Origin: Flavobacterium reichenbachii
Lineage (GTDB): Bacteria; Bacteroidota; Bacteroidia; Flavobacteriales; Flavobacteriaceae
DNA: 64,000 nt
Assembly: GCF_002217435.1 (NCBI RefSeq)
Contig: NZ_MUHF01000008.1
Location: forward strand, 18,533 to 82,532
Direction: 5' to 3'
In this document: positions 53,152 through 64,000 of the stretch, piece by piece
How positions within the stretch are numbered: position 1 is the first letter of the stretch
Layout of the letters: every line of letters starts with the position of its first letter
Notes under the pieces: model-generated
What the model saw: only the letters and a program-made list of their open reading frames with translations
The model's database searches: none
Told to the model about the DNA's origin: nothing
Position numbers and translations under genes: made by a program

Positions 53152-53391
53152 TTAATAACAACGTAAAAAGAACATGGGATCACGAAATAGACAAAGGTAA
53201 TTGCAGCAAAAGCTGACCGGCAATCTCTGCAGGCACCCAGCCCCATATCATTCTCCCATGATTATCAAACGGCTTTATAATTACCGTAAGCATTGAATAT
53301 ACAGGCATTTTAAAATATAAAAGCCCTTTTCAATAAGTGGCAAAAGTAACAATAAATAAAATTATTTAAAAATTAAATAACGAATAAAATC

Positions 53392-54414
53392 ATGAATAAA
53401 AAAAACAATCTGAATACCTTTCTATATGCCATTGGAGCACTTTTTTTATCAGCATTATTTTTTTCTTGTGATACCGAATATATTGATAAGGTCAATTCTG
53501 TTCCCGGCGACGTAATAAAAGTCTCCGGATATACCCATATTGAATCCTTTATTATAAAAGATACAGAAAATAACGCCATAAGTGCTGCGCTTACGACAGA
53601 CAATATCGTAGTTACATGGAGCAATTATATGGCTCTTCCGGCAACTATTAAACCCGAGATTGTTCTGGGTACCGATGCTGTGATTTCTCCAGCATCTGGT
53701 CAAGAAGTTCCTTTTAAGGATGGTACTGTTTATACTGTTACCTCAAAAGCCGGTACAAAAAAACAGTATACGCTAAAAATAGACCTCAGACAAAAAGAAC
53801 CTAAAGCATGGAATTATAATGGAGGGGATGTTTTAAGCAAAGGAGCATTGCTGAAAATGACAAACGATGCTCAAACAAATGCTATATCCGATTTATGGCT
53901 GAATATAAATGAAACAAGAGTCTATTTTGTATCTGCAACTGACCAGACGGAATACACCGCAGAAACAGTTTATGTGGGCAGCGGAGAAACTACAGGACCG
54001 TTTAATACTTATGGAATTTATTATTTTCTTCCAGAAAACATAGCAGTAGGAATGTATGATATGCGCATAAAAAATGGTGCCTATACATTGCAGAATGCAA
54101 GTGTCGAAAACAGATTTAAAATAGAAATCATCGAGCCGGTTAATTTTTCAGCCACATTATATGGTTCTCCTGCGACAAAACAAATAGGAGAAACACTAGA
54201 AATAAGAGGTGCATTATTAAATACTACTACATCTGTAGAAATGTATGATAGCAGTAACAGTGCTGTAATTTACCCTGTAGAAATTGTCAGCCTTACACCA
54301 TACAGAGCTGTATTAAAAATCCCTGCCGGAACGCCCGCCGGAATATACAATAGAATGAGATTTAGAAGAGGCACTTCCAGTACACTTACCGCTTACACGG
54401 TAACTGTAAAATAA
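53392..54414 (+). CDS. Lipoprotein with DUF5018-like and IPT-like domains
   Basis: The 340-aa protein is a lipoprotein (Cys26 in 'ALFFSCDTE'). It has a domain ending 'YTVTSKAGTKKQYTLKID', then beta-rich segments with 'TKQIGETLEIRGALLNTT', an IPT/TIG-like strand pattern, and ends 'GIYNRMRFRRG'. The layout resembles the product at 51664, suggesting paralogous surface lipoproteins. It closes the heme-uptake-like operon before a strong terminator. Function is unknown. Confidence 0.68.
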   Translation: MNKKNNLNTFLYAIGALFLSALFFSCDTEYIDKVNSVPGDVIKVSGYTHIESFIIKDTENNAISAALTTDNIVVTWSNYMALPATIKPEIVLGTDAVISPASGQEVPFKDGTVYTVTSKAGTKKQYTLKIDLRQKEPKAWNYNGGDVLSKGALLKMTNDAQTNAISDLWLNINETRVYFVSATDQTEYTAETVYVGSGETTGPFNTYGIYYFLPENIAVGMYDMRIKNGAYTLQNASVENRFKIEIIEPVNFSATLYGSPATKQIGETLEIRGALLNTTTSVEMYDSSNSAVIYPVEIVSLTPYRAVLKIPAGTPAGIYNRMRFRRGTSSTLTAYTVTVK

Positions 54415-54442
54415 TAATATTTGAGGTTAAGAAAATTGTTTA

Positions 54443-54478
54443 AAAAAGCCTTTAGATTCTTATATCCAAAGGCTTTTT
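54443..54478 (+). terminator. Rho-independent terminator
   Basis: Perfect 11-bp stem AAAAAGCCTTT / AAAGGCTTTTT, 28 bases after the last lipoprotein gene. The symmetric A and T runs may also stop transcription from the convergent alcohol dehydrogenase gene. Confidence 0.85.
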
Positions 54479-54547
54479 ATATGAAATTTTATATTCTGAA
54501 AACTAATTTACACAGCCAAAGAATACTATTTCTAAAGCTGGTTTTAT

Positions 54548-55615
54548 TTATTCAGCAGAAAGAGAATTCATGTCAATTACAAATCTGTATTTTACATCAC
54601 CTCTTTCTAAACGTTCAAAAGCTGCGTTTACATCCTGAATATTAATAATCTCACTTTCAGCAGTAATATTATGCTCAAAGCAGAAATCAAGCATTTCCTG
54701 AGTTTCAGCTATTCCTCCTATATTAGAACCCGAAAAACTTTTTCTGCCCATAACAACATTAAATGCCCCTATTTCTAAAGCTTCTGGAGGCAGACCCACA
54801 AGCACAACACTTCCATCGTGACGAAGCAGGTTAAGATATATATTGACATCATGCTTTGCCGAGACAGTATCTAGTATAAAATGAAGGCTTCGAGCATATT
54901 GCTGCATTTTTTCATTGTCTGATGACAAAACAGCTTCGTCTGCTCCTAATCGTATAGCATCTTCTACTTTTGATGGCGAAGTGGTAAAAACGGTTACATG
55001 CGCACCCATCGCTTTGGCAATTTTAACAGCCAAATGTCCAAGACCGCCAATTCCTAATATTCCTATTTTTTTTCCGGGTCCTGCCTGCCAGTGTTTCAAT
55101 GGAGAATAAACTGTGATTCCCGCACAAAGTAAAGGTGCAGACGCAGCCAAATCTTGGAACTCGGGCATGTGCAATACATATCGCTCATGACATACATATG
55201 TTTTTGAAAAACCTCCTAAAGTTGCTCCTCCAAGATATTTATCCGGACTGTTAAACGAATACGTTGTTCCCTCATCACAGAATTGTTCTATACCGTCATT
55301 ACAATATTCGCAATGATCACAGCTATCTACGATACAACCAACTGCTGCAAGCTCACCAACTTTAAAATTCTTTACATGGTTTCCTACTGCTGTTACTCTG
55401 CCTACCATTTCGTGGCCGGGAACAATAGGAAACATAGTTCCTCCAAAATCATCTTTAATCTGATGCAGATCAGAATGACAGATCCCGCAGTATAAAATTT
55501 CAAATTCTACATCATGAGCCTGAATTTCCCTGCGGTCAATTAACATTTCTTTTAGTGGTTCTGCTGCAGACGTTGTTCCGTATGCTTTTGTTTGTTTTGT
55601 TTGTTTTGTTTGCAT
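54548..55615 (-). CDS. Zinc-dependent NAD(P) alcohol dehydrogenase
   Basis: The 355-aa protein is a medium-chain dehydrogenase of the cinnamyl alcohol/YahK-type group. Catalytic zinc ligands are Cys43 ('YCGICHSD') and His68 ('GHEMVG'); structural zinc cysteines are Cys99, Cys102, Cys105 and Cys113. The Rossmann motif is 'GIGGLGHLAVKIAKAMG'. It interconverts aldehydes and alcohols, probably with NADPH. The N-terminus is a QTK triple repeat from a 9-base microsatellite. It is the last gene of the minus-strand oxidoreductase cluster. Confidence 0.92.
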   Translation of the reverse strand: MQTKQTKQTKAYGTTSAAEPLKEMLIDRREIQAHDVEFEILYCGICHSDLHQIKDDFGGTMFPIVPGHEMVGRVTAVGNHVKNFKVGELAAVGCIVDSCDHCEYCNDGIEQFCDEGTTYSFNSPDKYLGGATLGGFSKTYVCHERYVLHMPEFQDLAASAPLLCAGITVYSPLKHWQAGPGKKIGILGIGGLGHLAVKIAKAMGAHVTVFTTSPSKVEDAIRLGADEAVLSSDNEKMQQYARSLHFILDTVSAKHDVNIYLNLLRHDGSVVLVGLPPEALEIGAFNVVMGRKSFSGSNIGGIAETQEMLDFCFEHNITAESEIINIQDVNAAFERLERGDVKYRFVIDMNSLSAE

Positions 55616-55642
55616 GCTATTATTTATATATTTTATTCGTAT

Positions 55643-56152
55643 TTAATATGTATTGTATTCTTCGTCGCTTACAGGCTGCAACCATTCTGTTTTATCCTTA
55701 TCGTATTCAGGAACAATTGCAATATGACGCATCATGCTGTCGTTTGAAGCTCCATGCCAATGCTCTGTATTTTTTGGAATTTTAACCACATCACCTTTTT
55801 GTATTAACTGAATAGGCTTGCCTTTTTCCTGATAATACCCAATTCCTTCAATTACAAATAATAACTGACCGCTTGAGTGTTTGTGCCAATTGGTTCTGGC
55901 TTTGGGTTCAAAAGTTACCGTTCCAGCATTGATGTTATAACCTTCCTCTGGTTTTACATTCATATTTACCCAGACAGTTCCTGTAAAATTTGCTGCGGGT
56001 GCCGCGTTTCCTTTATCTGTAAATGATGTCATTTTTTGATTTTTATAATTACTATTAACTTGTGCTTTTACTGCAGCTATTCCTATAAAAAGAAAACCAA
56101 GCAACGTTAGTAAAAGTCTTATTTTCTTTTCTCTAAGATTTGAATTTATCAT
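55643..56152 (-). CDS. Secreted cupin-domain protein
   Basis: The 169-aa protein has an N-terminal hydrophobic signal (about residues 12-30, ending 'AVKAQ') and a single cupin barrel with metal ligand motifs 'NWHKHSSGQLLFVIEG' and 'EHWHGASND'. Such small cupins, often found with aldo/keto reductases and AraC regulators, resemble carboxymuconolactone decarboxylase-associated or quercetinase-like proteins. The substrate is unknown. It lies 27 bases before the alcohol dehydrogenase gene and is probably co-transcribed. Confidence 0.83.
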   Translation of the reverse strand: MINSNLREKKIRLLLTLLGFLFIGIAAVKAQVNSNYKNQKMTSFTDKGNAAPAANFTGTVWVNMNVKPEEGYNINAGTVTFEPKARTNWHKHSSGQLLFVIEGIGYYQEKGKPIQLIQKGDVVKIPKNTEHWHGASNDSMMRHIAIVPEYDKDKTEWLQPVSDEEYNTY

Positions 56153-56189
56153 TAGCTGCTTTTAATTTTTAGACGTTATAATAATAGTT

Positions 56190-57377
<1,188 letters not shown>

Positions 57378-57413
57378 AAGTATATTCTTATAATTTTTTC
57401 CAACAGGTTATTT

Positions 57414-57794
57414 TTAAAATATAACAGCTGTAGATTTTAGAATAACCCAGCTCTTATTTTGTTTTTCAAGAAGCATTGTCTGCTGCAGACGCCAGGTATT
57501 CCGTGTACCCCAGATTCTCGCATCCAAAAGATTTTGGCCAACAAATGTGGCTTTGTCGCCCTCAATTGTAACAGAAGTTTTTACCTCCTGATAGTAGTAA
57601 TATTTCATTCGTTCGCTTTCAATTTCTGCAAACCATTCCTCTTTAGACTGAACATAACCTGTAATGTGTGTGAGTGTAAAATTTACATCTACTATCTTAT
57701 TCATTCCTGCCGTATTCTGGTCAATCATAAAATCTGTGAGCTGACGCGTTACATCAAGAATTTGTGTTTTATTATCTGTAGCAGCCGATTCCAT
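57414..57794 (-). CDS. SnoaL/NTF2-like (DUF4440-type) protein
   Basis: The 126-aa protein has the NTF2-like cone fold pattern: N-terminal helices ('ILDVTRQLTDFMIDQNTAGM'), 'DVNFTLTHITGYVQSKEEWF', and strands ending 'TMLLEKQNKSWVILKSTAVIF'. Members bind small molecules or have isomerase activity. It is in the aldo/keto reductase cluster under the likely control of the divergent AraC regulator. No specific substrate can be named. Confidence 0.8.
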   Translation of the reverse strand: MESAATDNKTQILDVTRQLTDFMIDQNTAGMNKIVDVNFTLTHITGYVQSKEEWFAEIESERMKYYYYQEVKTSVTIEGDKATFVGQNLLDARIWGTRNTWRLQQTMLLEKQNKSWVILKSTAVIF

Positions 57795-57830
57795 ATTTAC
57801 TTTTGGTTTTGATTGTGATTGATTTAATAA

Positions 57831-58679
<849 letters not shown>

Positions 58680-58705
58680 TTAAAAATTGATAATAAACTG
58701 CCTCT

Positions 58706-59704
<999 letters not shown>

Positions 59705-59842
59705 TTATATAATGATCTTGCCAGCATTTTGATACTACAAAGTTCTTTCAATAATATTGTCGGGTTATTATACATATTACTGTTGTTATTACCATTTTTA
59801 CTGATTTGAACATGCTTGCTAACTAATTAGCAATCTGAGTAG

Positions 59843-59850
59843 TATATTTG
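59843..59850 (+). promoter_or_regulatory. Bacteroidetes -7 element for the AraC gene
   Basis: TATATTTG matches TAnnTTTG, 25 bases before the AraC start. An inverted repeat GCTAA / TTAGC (59818-59831) lies just upstream and could be a regulator site in this divergent promoter region. Confidence 0.55.
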
Positions 59851-59875
59851 TATACTCATTTGAACTGCTCATGTT

Positions 59876-60772
59876 ATGGAACATATTATAAAACTTGAAA
59901 AAATTGCTGCTTATAATAAATTGAAAGGTGTTGAAACCCAGCATCCTTTAATAAGTGTATACGATAATTCAAATTCCAAAGCGCTGCCCAACAACAATCG
60001 TATGCATTTTGGTTTTTATGCAGTATTTCTAAAAGCCGGAAACTGCGGCGAATTAAAATATGGACGTAATAACTATGATTACGACGATGGTACAATGGTT
60101 TTTGTAGCTCCTGGACAAGTACTAGAGGTTAAAAATGAAGATAATTACCAGCCAACAGGAATGGGACTTCTTTTTCATCCTGATCTGATAAAAGGGACTT
60201 CGCTGGCAAAATTAATGAGTCAGTATTCTTTTTTCTCGTATGAATTTCACGAGGCTCTTCATTTGTCTTTAAAAGAACAGCAGATTATAAAAGATTTGTT
60301 TAATAAATTACAATACGAACTCAGCCAGTCTATTGATAAACACAGCAAAAGTATTATAGCAAATAATATCGAACTGATGCTGAATTATTGTGTGCGCTTT
60401 TATGACAGACAGTTTATAACCCGCGAAAACATCAATACAGATATCTTATCAAAATTCGAAAATCTGCTTAATGACTATTTTCAATCAGAAAATGCGCAGC
60501 ATATTGGTCTGCCTACAGTTGGATATTTTGCAGATCTATTGCATCTTTCTCCTAATTATTTTGGCGATCTGATTAAAAAGGAAACAGGAAAATCTGCTCA
60601 GGAAAATATTCAGTTAAAGTTAATTAATCTGGCAAAAGAGCGAATTTTTGATACCGAGAAATCAATCAGCCAGATCGCATTTGAACTTGGATTCAAATAT
60701 CCACAGCATTTTAATCGAATGTTTAAAAAGAATACAGGATATACTCCGATTGAATATCGAAGTTTAAACTAA
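59876..60772 (+). CDS. AraC-family transcriptional regulator
   Basis: The 298-aa protein has an N-terminal cupin-like sensing region (about residues 20-130) and a C-terminal double HTH (about residues 205-298; 'GLPTVGYFADLLHLSPNYFG', 'SISQIAFELGFKYPQHFNRM', 'GYTPIEYRSLN'). It is divergent from the aldo/keto reductase cluster and is the likely activator of those genes. The inducer is probably an aldehyde or other reactive carbonyl, by inference from the target enzymes. Confidence 0.9.
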   Translation: MEHIIKLEKIAAYNKLKGVETQHPLISVYDNSNSKALPNNNRMHFGFYAVFLKAGNCGELKYGRNNYDYDDGTMVFVAPGQVLEVKNEDNYQPTGMGLLFHPDLIKGTSLAKLMSQYSFFSYEFHEALHLSLKEQQIIKDLFNKLQYELSQSIDKHSKSIIANNIELMLNYCVRFYDRQFITRENINTDILSKFENLLNDYFQSENAQHIGLPTVGYFADLLHLSPNYFGDLIKKETGKSAQENIQLKLINLAKERIFDTEKSISQIAFELGFKYPQHFNRMFKKNTGYTPIEYRSLN

Positions 60773-60865
60773 AAAAGTTAGAGATTACGGCCCATAATAA
60801 TTACTCACGAATATCCTTTATAACTATACACTTTTAGTATAAAGGTGTAATTTATAAAATAACCG

Positions 60866-60873
60866 TATTTTTG
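60866..60873 (+). promoter_or_regulatory. Bacteroidetes -7 element for the two-component operon
   Basis: TATTTTTG matches TAnnTTTG, 23 bases before the response regulator start. Confidence 0.5.
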
Positions 60874-60896
60874 TATTTCTACAAAACGATTTATTC

Positions 60897-61580
60897 ATGC
60901 ATATTTTAATTATTGAAGACGATAAACGCGTGGCCGAACTTATTCAAAGAGGTTTAGAGGAGCAGGATTTTCAAACTTCTGTGGCTTATGATGGTGTTTC
61001 GGGTTTAAAAATGGTTTTGCATAATGAATTCGATTTTGTGATTACCGATATCATTCTTCCTAAAATGGACGGTCTGGATTTATCTCGGGAAATTAGAAGT
61101 TTAAAACCAGATTTACCTATTATTATGCTTACCGCTCTGGGAACAACTGATGATAAAATTGATGGTTTTGATGCCGGAGCAGATGATTACATGGTAAAGC
61201 CATTTGAAATTCGGGAATTGGTAGTACGCATCAAAACATTATTAAAAAGATATCAATACCGAAGTTCAAATCCTGGTTTTATTTTGCGTTTCAGCGATCT
61301 TGAAATGAATTTGAATACCAAAATTGTAAAGAGAAATAATATAGAAATAAGCCTGACACCAAAAGAGTTTAAGCTTTTAGAATACATGATGCAAAACTCA
61401 GAAAGAGTACTTTCCCGCAATGAAATTTCTGAAAAAGTATGGGAAACAAATTTTGACACAGGTACCAATTTTATTGATGTATACATTAACTATCTTCGAA
61501 AGAAAATAGACAAGAACTTTGATAATAAACTGATTCACACAAAATCAGGAATGGGTTTTATTCTAAAAAATGAAGAATGA
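60897..61580 (+). CDS. OmpR-family response regulator
   Basis: The 227-aa protein has a receiver domain (acidic pair in 'IEDDKRV', phospho-acceptor Asp51 in 'VITDIILPKMDG', Lys in 'DYMVKPFE') and a winged-helix OmpR/PhoB domain (about residues 127-225; 'LTPKEFKLLEYMMQNSERVL', 'FIDVYINYLRKKID'). It overlaps the next gene by 4 bases (ATGA), so regulator and kinase are translated as a coupled pair. The porin-like gene downstream is a candidate target. Confidence 0.94.
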   Translation: MHILIIEDDKRVAELIQRGLEEQDFQTSVAYDGVSGLKMVLHNEFDFVITDIILPKMDGLDLSREIRSLKPDLPIIMLTALGTTDDKIDGFDAGADDYMVKPFEIRELVVRIKTLLKRYQYRSSNPGFILRFSDLEMNLNTKIVKRNNIEISLTPKEFKLLEYMMQNSERVLSRNEISEKVWETNFDTGTNFIDVYINYLRKKIDKNFDNKLIHTKSGMGFILKNEE

Positions 61581-62950
61581 AAATTACCTTAAAACTTACC
61601 ATTCTTTTTACCATAATTACAGCCGGAATCTTATTTCTGTTTGCTTTTATCATTTTTCAATACGCCAAAAATGACCGCGAAAATGAATTTTATGACCGCA
61701 TAAAAATCAAGTCTTATGTAAAAGGAGAATTGTTTTTTGATGCAAAAGCCTCGCCATCTACACTTCAGGATATTCATATGAATAATCTTAAAGTTATGAA
61801 TGAAGCCGAGATTGCCATTTATGATGCTGATTTTAATTTGCTTTTTCACGATAACAAAGCGGCAGACAGAATCAAAGAAACACCAGAAATGTTACAAAAC
61901 ATTCTTAAAAATGGTGAACTAAAATCTTATATAGGCGATTGGCAGATGGTAGGTGAAGTATATCATTTTGGAGAAAAAAAATACATCATTACAGCTATAG
62001 CCTACGATCATTACGGGTATAACAAAATTGACGATATGTATACGCATATGGTTTATGCTTACATACTTTCAATTGTAGTAATTTGTCTTTCGGGATTGTT
62101 TTTTTCTAAAAAAGCTTTTGAACCTGTGAAAGACATGACCCGAAAAGTAAATAAAATTACAGCCAGTAAATTTAACGTAAGACTGGATGTTAAAAACAGC
62201 AAAGATGAATTGTCTGCTTTAGCCATTACTTTTAATGAAATGCTCGACAGATTAGAAAATTCTTTTGAAACCCAAAAAAGCTTTGTTTCTAATATTTCGC
62301 ACGAACTTCGAACTCCGCTCTCTGCTATTATTGCAGAACTTGAACTTTCTCTTTCAAAAAATCACAAGGAAGAAGAATACAGACAGGCTATTGAAAATAC
62401 AATGCTTGATGCCCAGCGATTGGTGAGATTATCATCAAGTCTGCTGGATCTTGCCAAAGCAAGTTATGATCCTTCTGAAATTTCTTTTAAAGAAATACGA
62501 ATTGATGAAATTTTACTCGATGCCCGTCAGATGGAACAAAGACTAAATTCTGAGAATAAAATCGACATTCATTTTGATGTTGATTTCGAAAACGATCAGG
62601 AAATGCTAATCTCCGGCAATGAATATTTATTGAAAGTAGCATTTGCCAATATTTTTAATAATGGCTGTAAATATTCCTTTGATAAAAGATGCAGTGTCGC
62701 AGTATCTTTTGAAAATAATAAGATCATTTTACTTTTCTCTAATAAAGGAATCGGAATTAATCCCGAAGAATTGGATTCGATTTTTAAACCCTTTTTCCGT
62801 GGAGAAAATAAGCAGATTGCTCACGGTAACGGAATTGGACTTTCGCTAACGCAAAAAATAATTGCACTTCACAAAGGAACTATTTCTGTTACTTCTGAAA
62901 TTAATAAAGAAACCAGCTTTAAAGTTATTCTCCCTTTGGCTGCTTTCTAA
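61577..62950 (+). CDS. Sensor histidine kinase of the OmpR pair
   Basis: The 457-aa protein has two membrane helices (about residues 7-27 and 155-176) around a periplasmic sensor loop and a HAMP domain ('FEPVKDMTRKVNKITASKFN'). HisKA follows with His242 in 'NISHELRTPLSAI', then HATPase boxes 'FANIFNNGCKYS', 'NKGIGI' and 'GNGIGLSLTQKI'. It resembles heavy-metal or envelope sensors of the CusS/BaeS kind, but the signal is not predictable. The start codon overlaps the regulator stop. Confidence 0.93.
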   Translation: MKITLKLTILFTIITAGILFLFAFIIFQYAKNDRENEFYDRIKIKSYVKGELFFDAKASPSTLQDIHMNNLKVMNEAEIAIYDADFNLLFHDNKAADRIKETPEMLQNILKNGELKSYIGDWQMVGEVYHFGEKKYIITAIAYDHYGYNKIDDMYTHMVYAYILSIVVICLSGLFFSKKAFEPVKDMTRKVNKITASKFNVRLDVKNSKDELSALAITFNEMLDRLENSFETQKSFVSNISHELRTPLSAIIAELELSLSKNHKEEEYRQAIENTMLDAQRLVRLSSSLLDLAKASYDPSEISFKEIRIDEILLDARQMEQRLNSENKIDIHFDVDFENDQEMLISGNEYLLKVAFANIFNNGCKYSFDKRCSVAVSFENNKIILLFSNKGIGINPEELDSIFKPFFRGENKQIAHGNGIGLSLTQKIIALHKGTISVTSEINKETSFKVILPLAAF

Positions 62951-63091
62951 TGAAATTCTAATTTTTTTCTATAACCTTTCTAATGGCTGTCATTGCTGTT
63001 TTGGAGGAAATTTGTAACGTCTTTAAGGACTGATACTTTAATCAGTTTTTTAAAAACTTCAATAAATTACAAATAGAAAAAGTTAGTTAAA

Positions 63092-64000
63092 ATGACACTT
63101 AAAAAGTTTAATCTTTTGTTGATAATTGGTGTTTTGAGCATTTTTAAAAGTAATGCGCAAAATACCGATTTCAAAAATCCCGCTTTAAAATATTATTTAA
63201 ATCCAGAGAAAACCCGTTTTATTCAGTTTAGCGGTTATATGGAGTTTTGGGCAAGATATTCTGAACTCAATCCGGGAAGTTTGGTTAACGATCAGCACGA
63301 GACAGAAGTTTACGATTTTTCGATCAGAAGAATACGTGCCAAAATGACCATGCGTCCTACCGAAAAACTTACTGTGGTTTTGCAGATTGGACCTTCAAAT
63401 GTCAATGTAAATTCTAAATCTAATACTTATATGGATTTACTTGATGCTTACGCAGAATACAAATTCTCAGATTACATTTCTGTCGGCGGAGGCCGCTCAA
63501 CTTGGACAGGTTTATCAAGATTTTCAACAGGTCCAATGGCAACACTGCTTTATGACATGCCCGCTTTTGCAACAGCAAATGCTGGAAATACAGATGTAAC
63601 GGTTAGAAAATTGGGTGTTTATATAAAAGGACAAATTGGAAAATTAGATTACCGAATGACTTTGGCAGATCCTTACACAGACGGAGCTTCAACACCAAAA
63701 TTAAATACCGCAGTTTTTAATACCGATGGCGCGCACCAACTCGTAAGCGGGTATTTTAAATACCAATTTTTGGATAAAGAAAGTAATGAAACTCCTTTCA
63801 GCCCGGGAACTTATTTAGGAAAAAAGAAAGTATTCAATATCGGAATTGGAGCTGAATACATGGCTGATGCACTTTGGCATACGACCAATTCTGGAGAAGT
63901 AGTTCATGATGCTATGAAAAATATGGCGGTCGATATTTTTTATGACACTCCAATAGATAAAGAAAGAGGAACTTCATTTAGTGCCTATGCAATTGCTTTA
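63092..64000 (+). CDS. Porin-like outer-membrane protein, 5' part (cut by window edge)
   Basis: An open frame of 303 codons starts with ATG at 63092 and runs to the window end without a stop. It begins with a signal peptide (MTLKKFNLLLIIGVLSIFKSNAQ), then beta-strand-rich sequence of porin type ('RFIQFSGYMEFWARYSELNPG', 'FSIRRIRAKMTMRPTEKLTV', 'LLDAYAEYKFSDYISVGGGR'), similar to the porin O/P group of Bacteroidetes. It is 142 bases downstream of the kinase and could be regulated by that two-component pair. Confidence 0.78.
   Translation, partial: MTLKKFNLLLIIGVLSIFKSNAQNTDFKNPALKYYLNPEKTRFIQFSGYMEFWARYSELNPGSLVNDQHETEVYDFSIRRIRAKMTMRPTEKLTVVLQIGPSNVNVNSKSNTYMDLLDAYAEYKFSDYISVGGGRSTWTGLSRFSTGPMATLLYDMPAFATANAGNTDVTVRKLGVYIKGQIGKLDYRMTLADPYTDGASTPKLNTAVFNTDGAHQLVSGYFKYQFLDKESNETPFSPGTYLGKKKVFNIGIGAEYMADALWHTTNSGEVVHDAMKNMAVDIFYDTPIDKERGTSFSAYAIAL

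Noticed and set aside
54421-54645. Open frame of 74 codons after the last lipoprotein gene
   Set aside because: It contains the terminator hairpin, lies partly antisense to the alcohol dehydrogenase gene, and has no homology signature.
57459-57812. 117-codon plus-strand frame
   Set aside because: It is antisense to the SnoaL-like gene, which has clear family motifs; this frame has none.

Overview
The window is AT-rich and looks like a chromosome segment of a Bacteroidetes bacterium, most likely Flavobacterium or a close relative. The reasons are SusC/SusD and FecI/FecR genes, HmuY lipoproteins, Bacteroidetes-type -7 boxes (TAnnTTTG), almost no Shine-Dalgarno sequences, many Sec signal peptides ending in '..SQ' or '..AQ', and lipoboxes ending in '..SC'. 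No species was identified, and no rRNA, tRNA, CRISPR array or intact transposase was seen.

Layout. (1) 1-8.7 kb is a polymorphic-toxin (RHS) locus: a decayed XRE repressor, a frameshifted RHS-type surface protein, an intact 1184-aa RHS protein with a variable C-terminal tip, a secreted candidate immunity protein, then a displaced, decayed second RHS tip followed by an orphan lipoprotein. (2) 8.9-12.5 kb holds a small membrane protein, a YheT-type hydrolase and an arsenic-type operon (ArsR, ArsN-like acetyltransferase, DUF6428-type protein, thioredoxin-type arsenate reductase) with no efflux pump. (3) 12.6-30.7 kb is a stress and redox island: Dps, a LytTR response regulator, a hybrid sensor kinase with its own HPt domain, an SRPBCC-like protein, a lipocalin-like protein, quinone reductase, ABM-domain protein, peroxiredoxin, DsbA-like protein, FdhD with a YdeP-type molybdoenzyme, two hydrolases, an FAD protein, and a divergent HxlR/SDR pair. 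(4) 30.8-47.1 kb, on the minus strand, is a FecI-FecR-SusC-SusD locus continuing into a TlpA-like thioredoxin, an alpha/beta hydrolase, DsbD and an M16 zinc protease. (5) 47.7-54.4 kb is a heme-uptake-like operon: a TonB receptor, two clear HmuY lipoproteins, a diverged HmuY-like lipoprotein and two further lipoproteins. (6) 54.5-60.8 kb is an oxidoreductase cluster (zinc alcohol dehydrogenase, cupin, three aldo/keto reductases, SnoaL-like protein) with a divergent AraC regulator. (7) 60.9-64 kb is an OmpR/histidine kinase pair and a porin-like gene cut by the window edge.

Two non-coding signals stand out. The genes for Dps, the SRPBCC-like protein and the peroxiredoxin each carry the same 27-bp upstream box, exactly 60 bp before a TTTAC core element. 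The box contains a half-site repeated at 21 bp, which suggests one regulon, possibly run by the neighbouring LytTR regulator and phosphorelay kinase. In addition, a family of palindromic elements of about 120-290 bp with 'AACACATAG..CTATGTGTT' ends occurs at seven intergenic places, and a different 180-bp tandem palindromic repeat lies downstream of the kinase.
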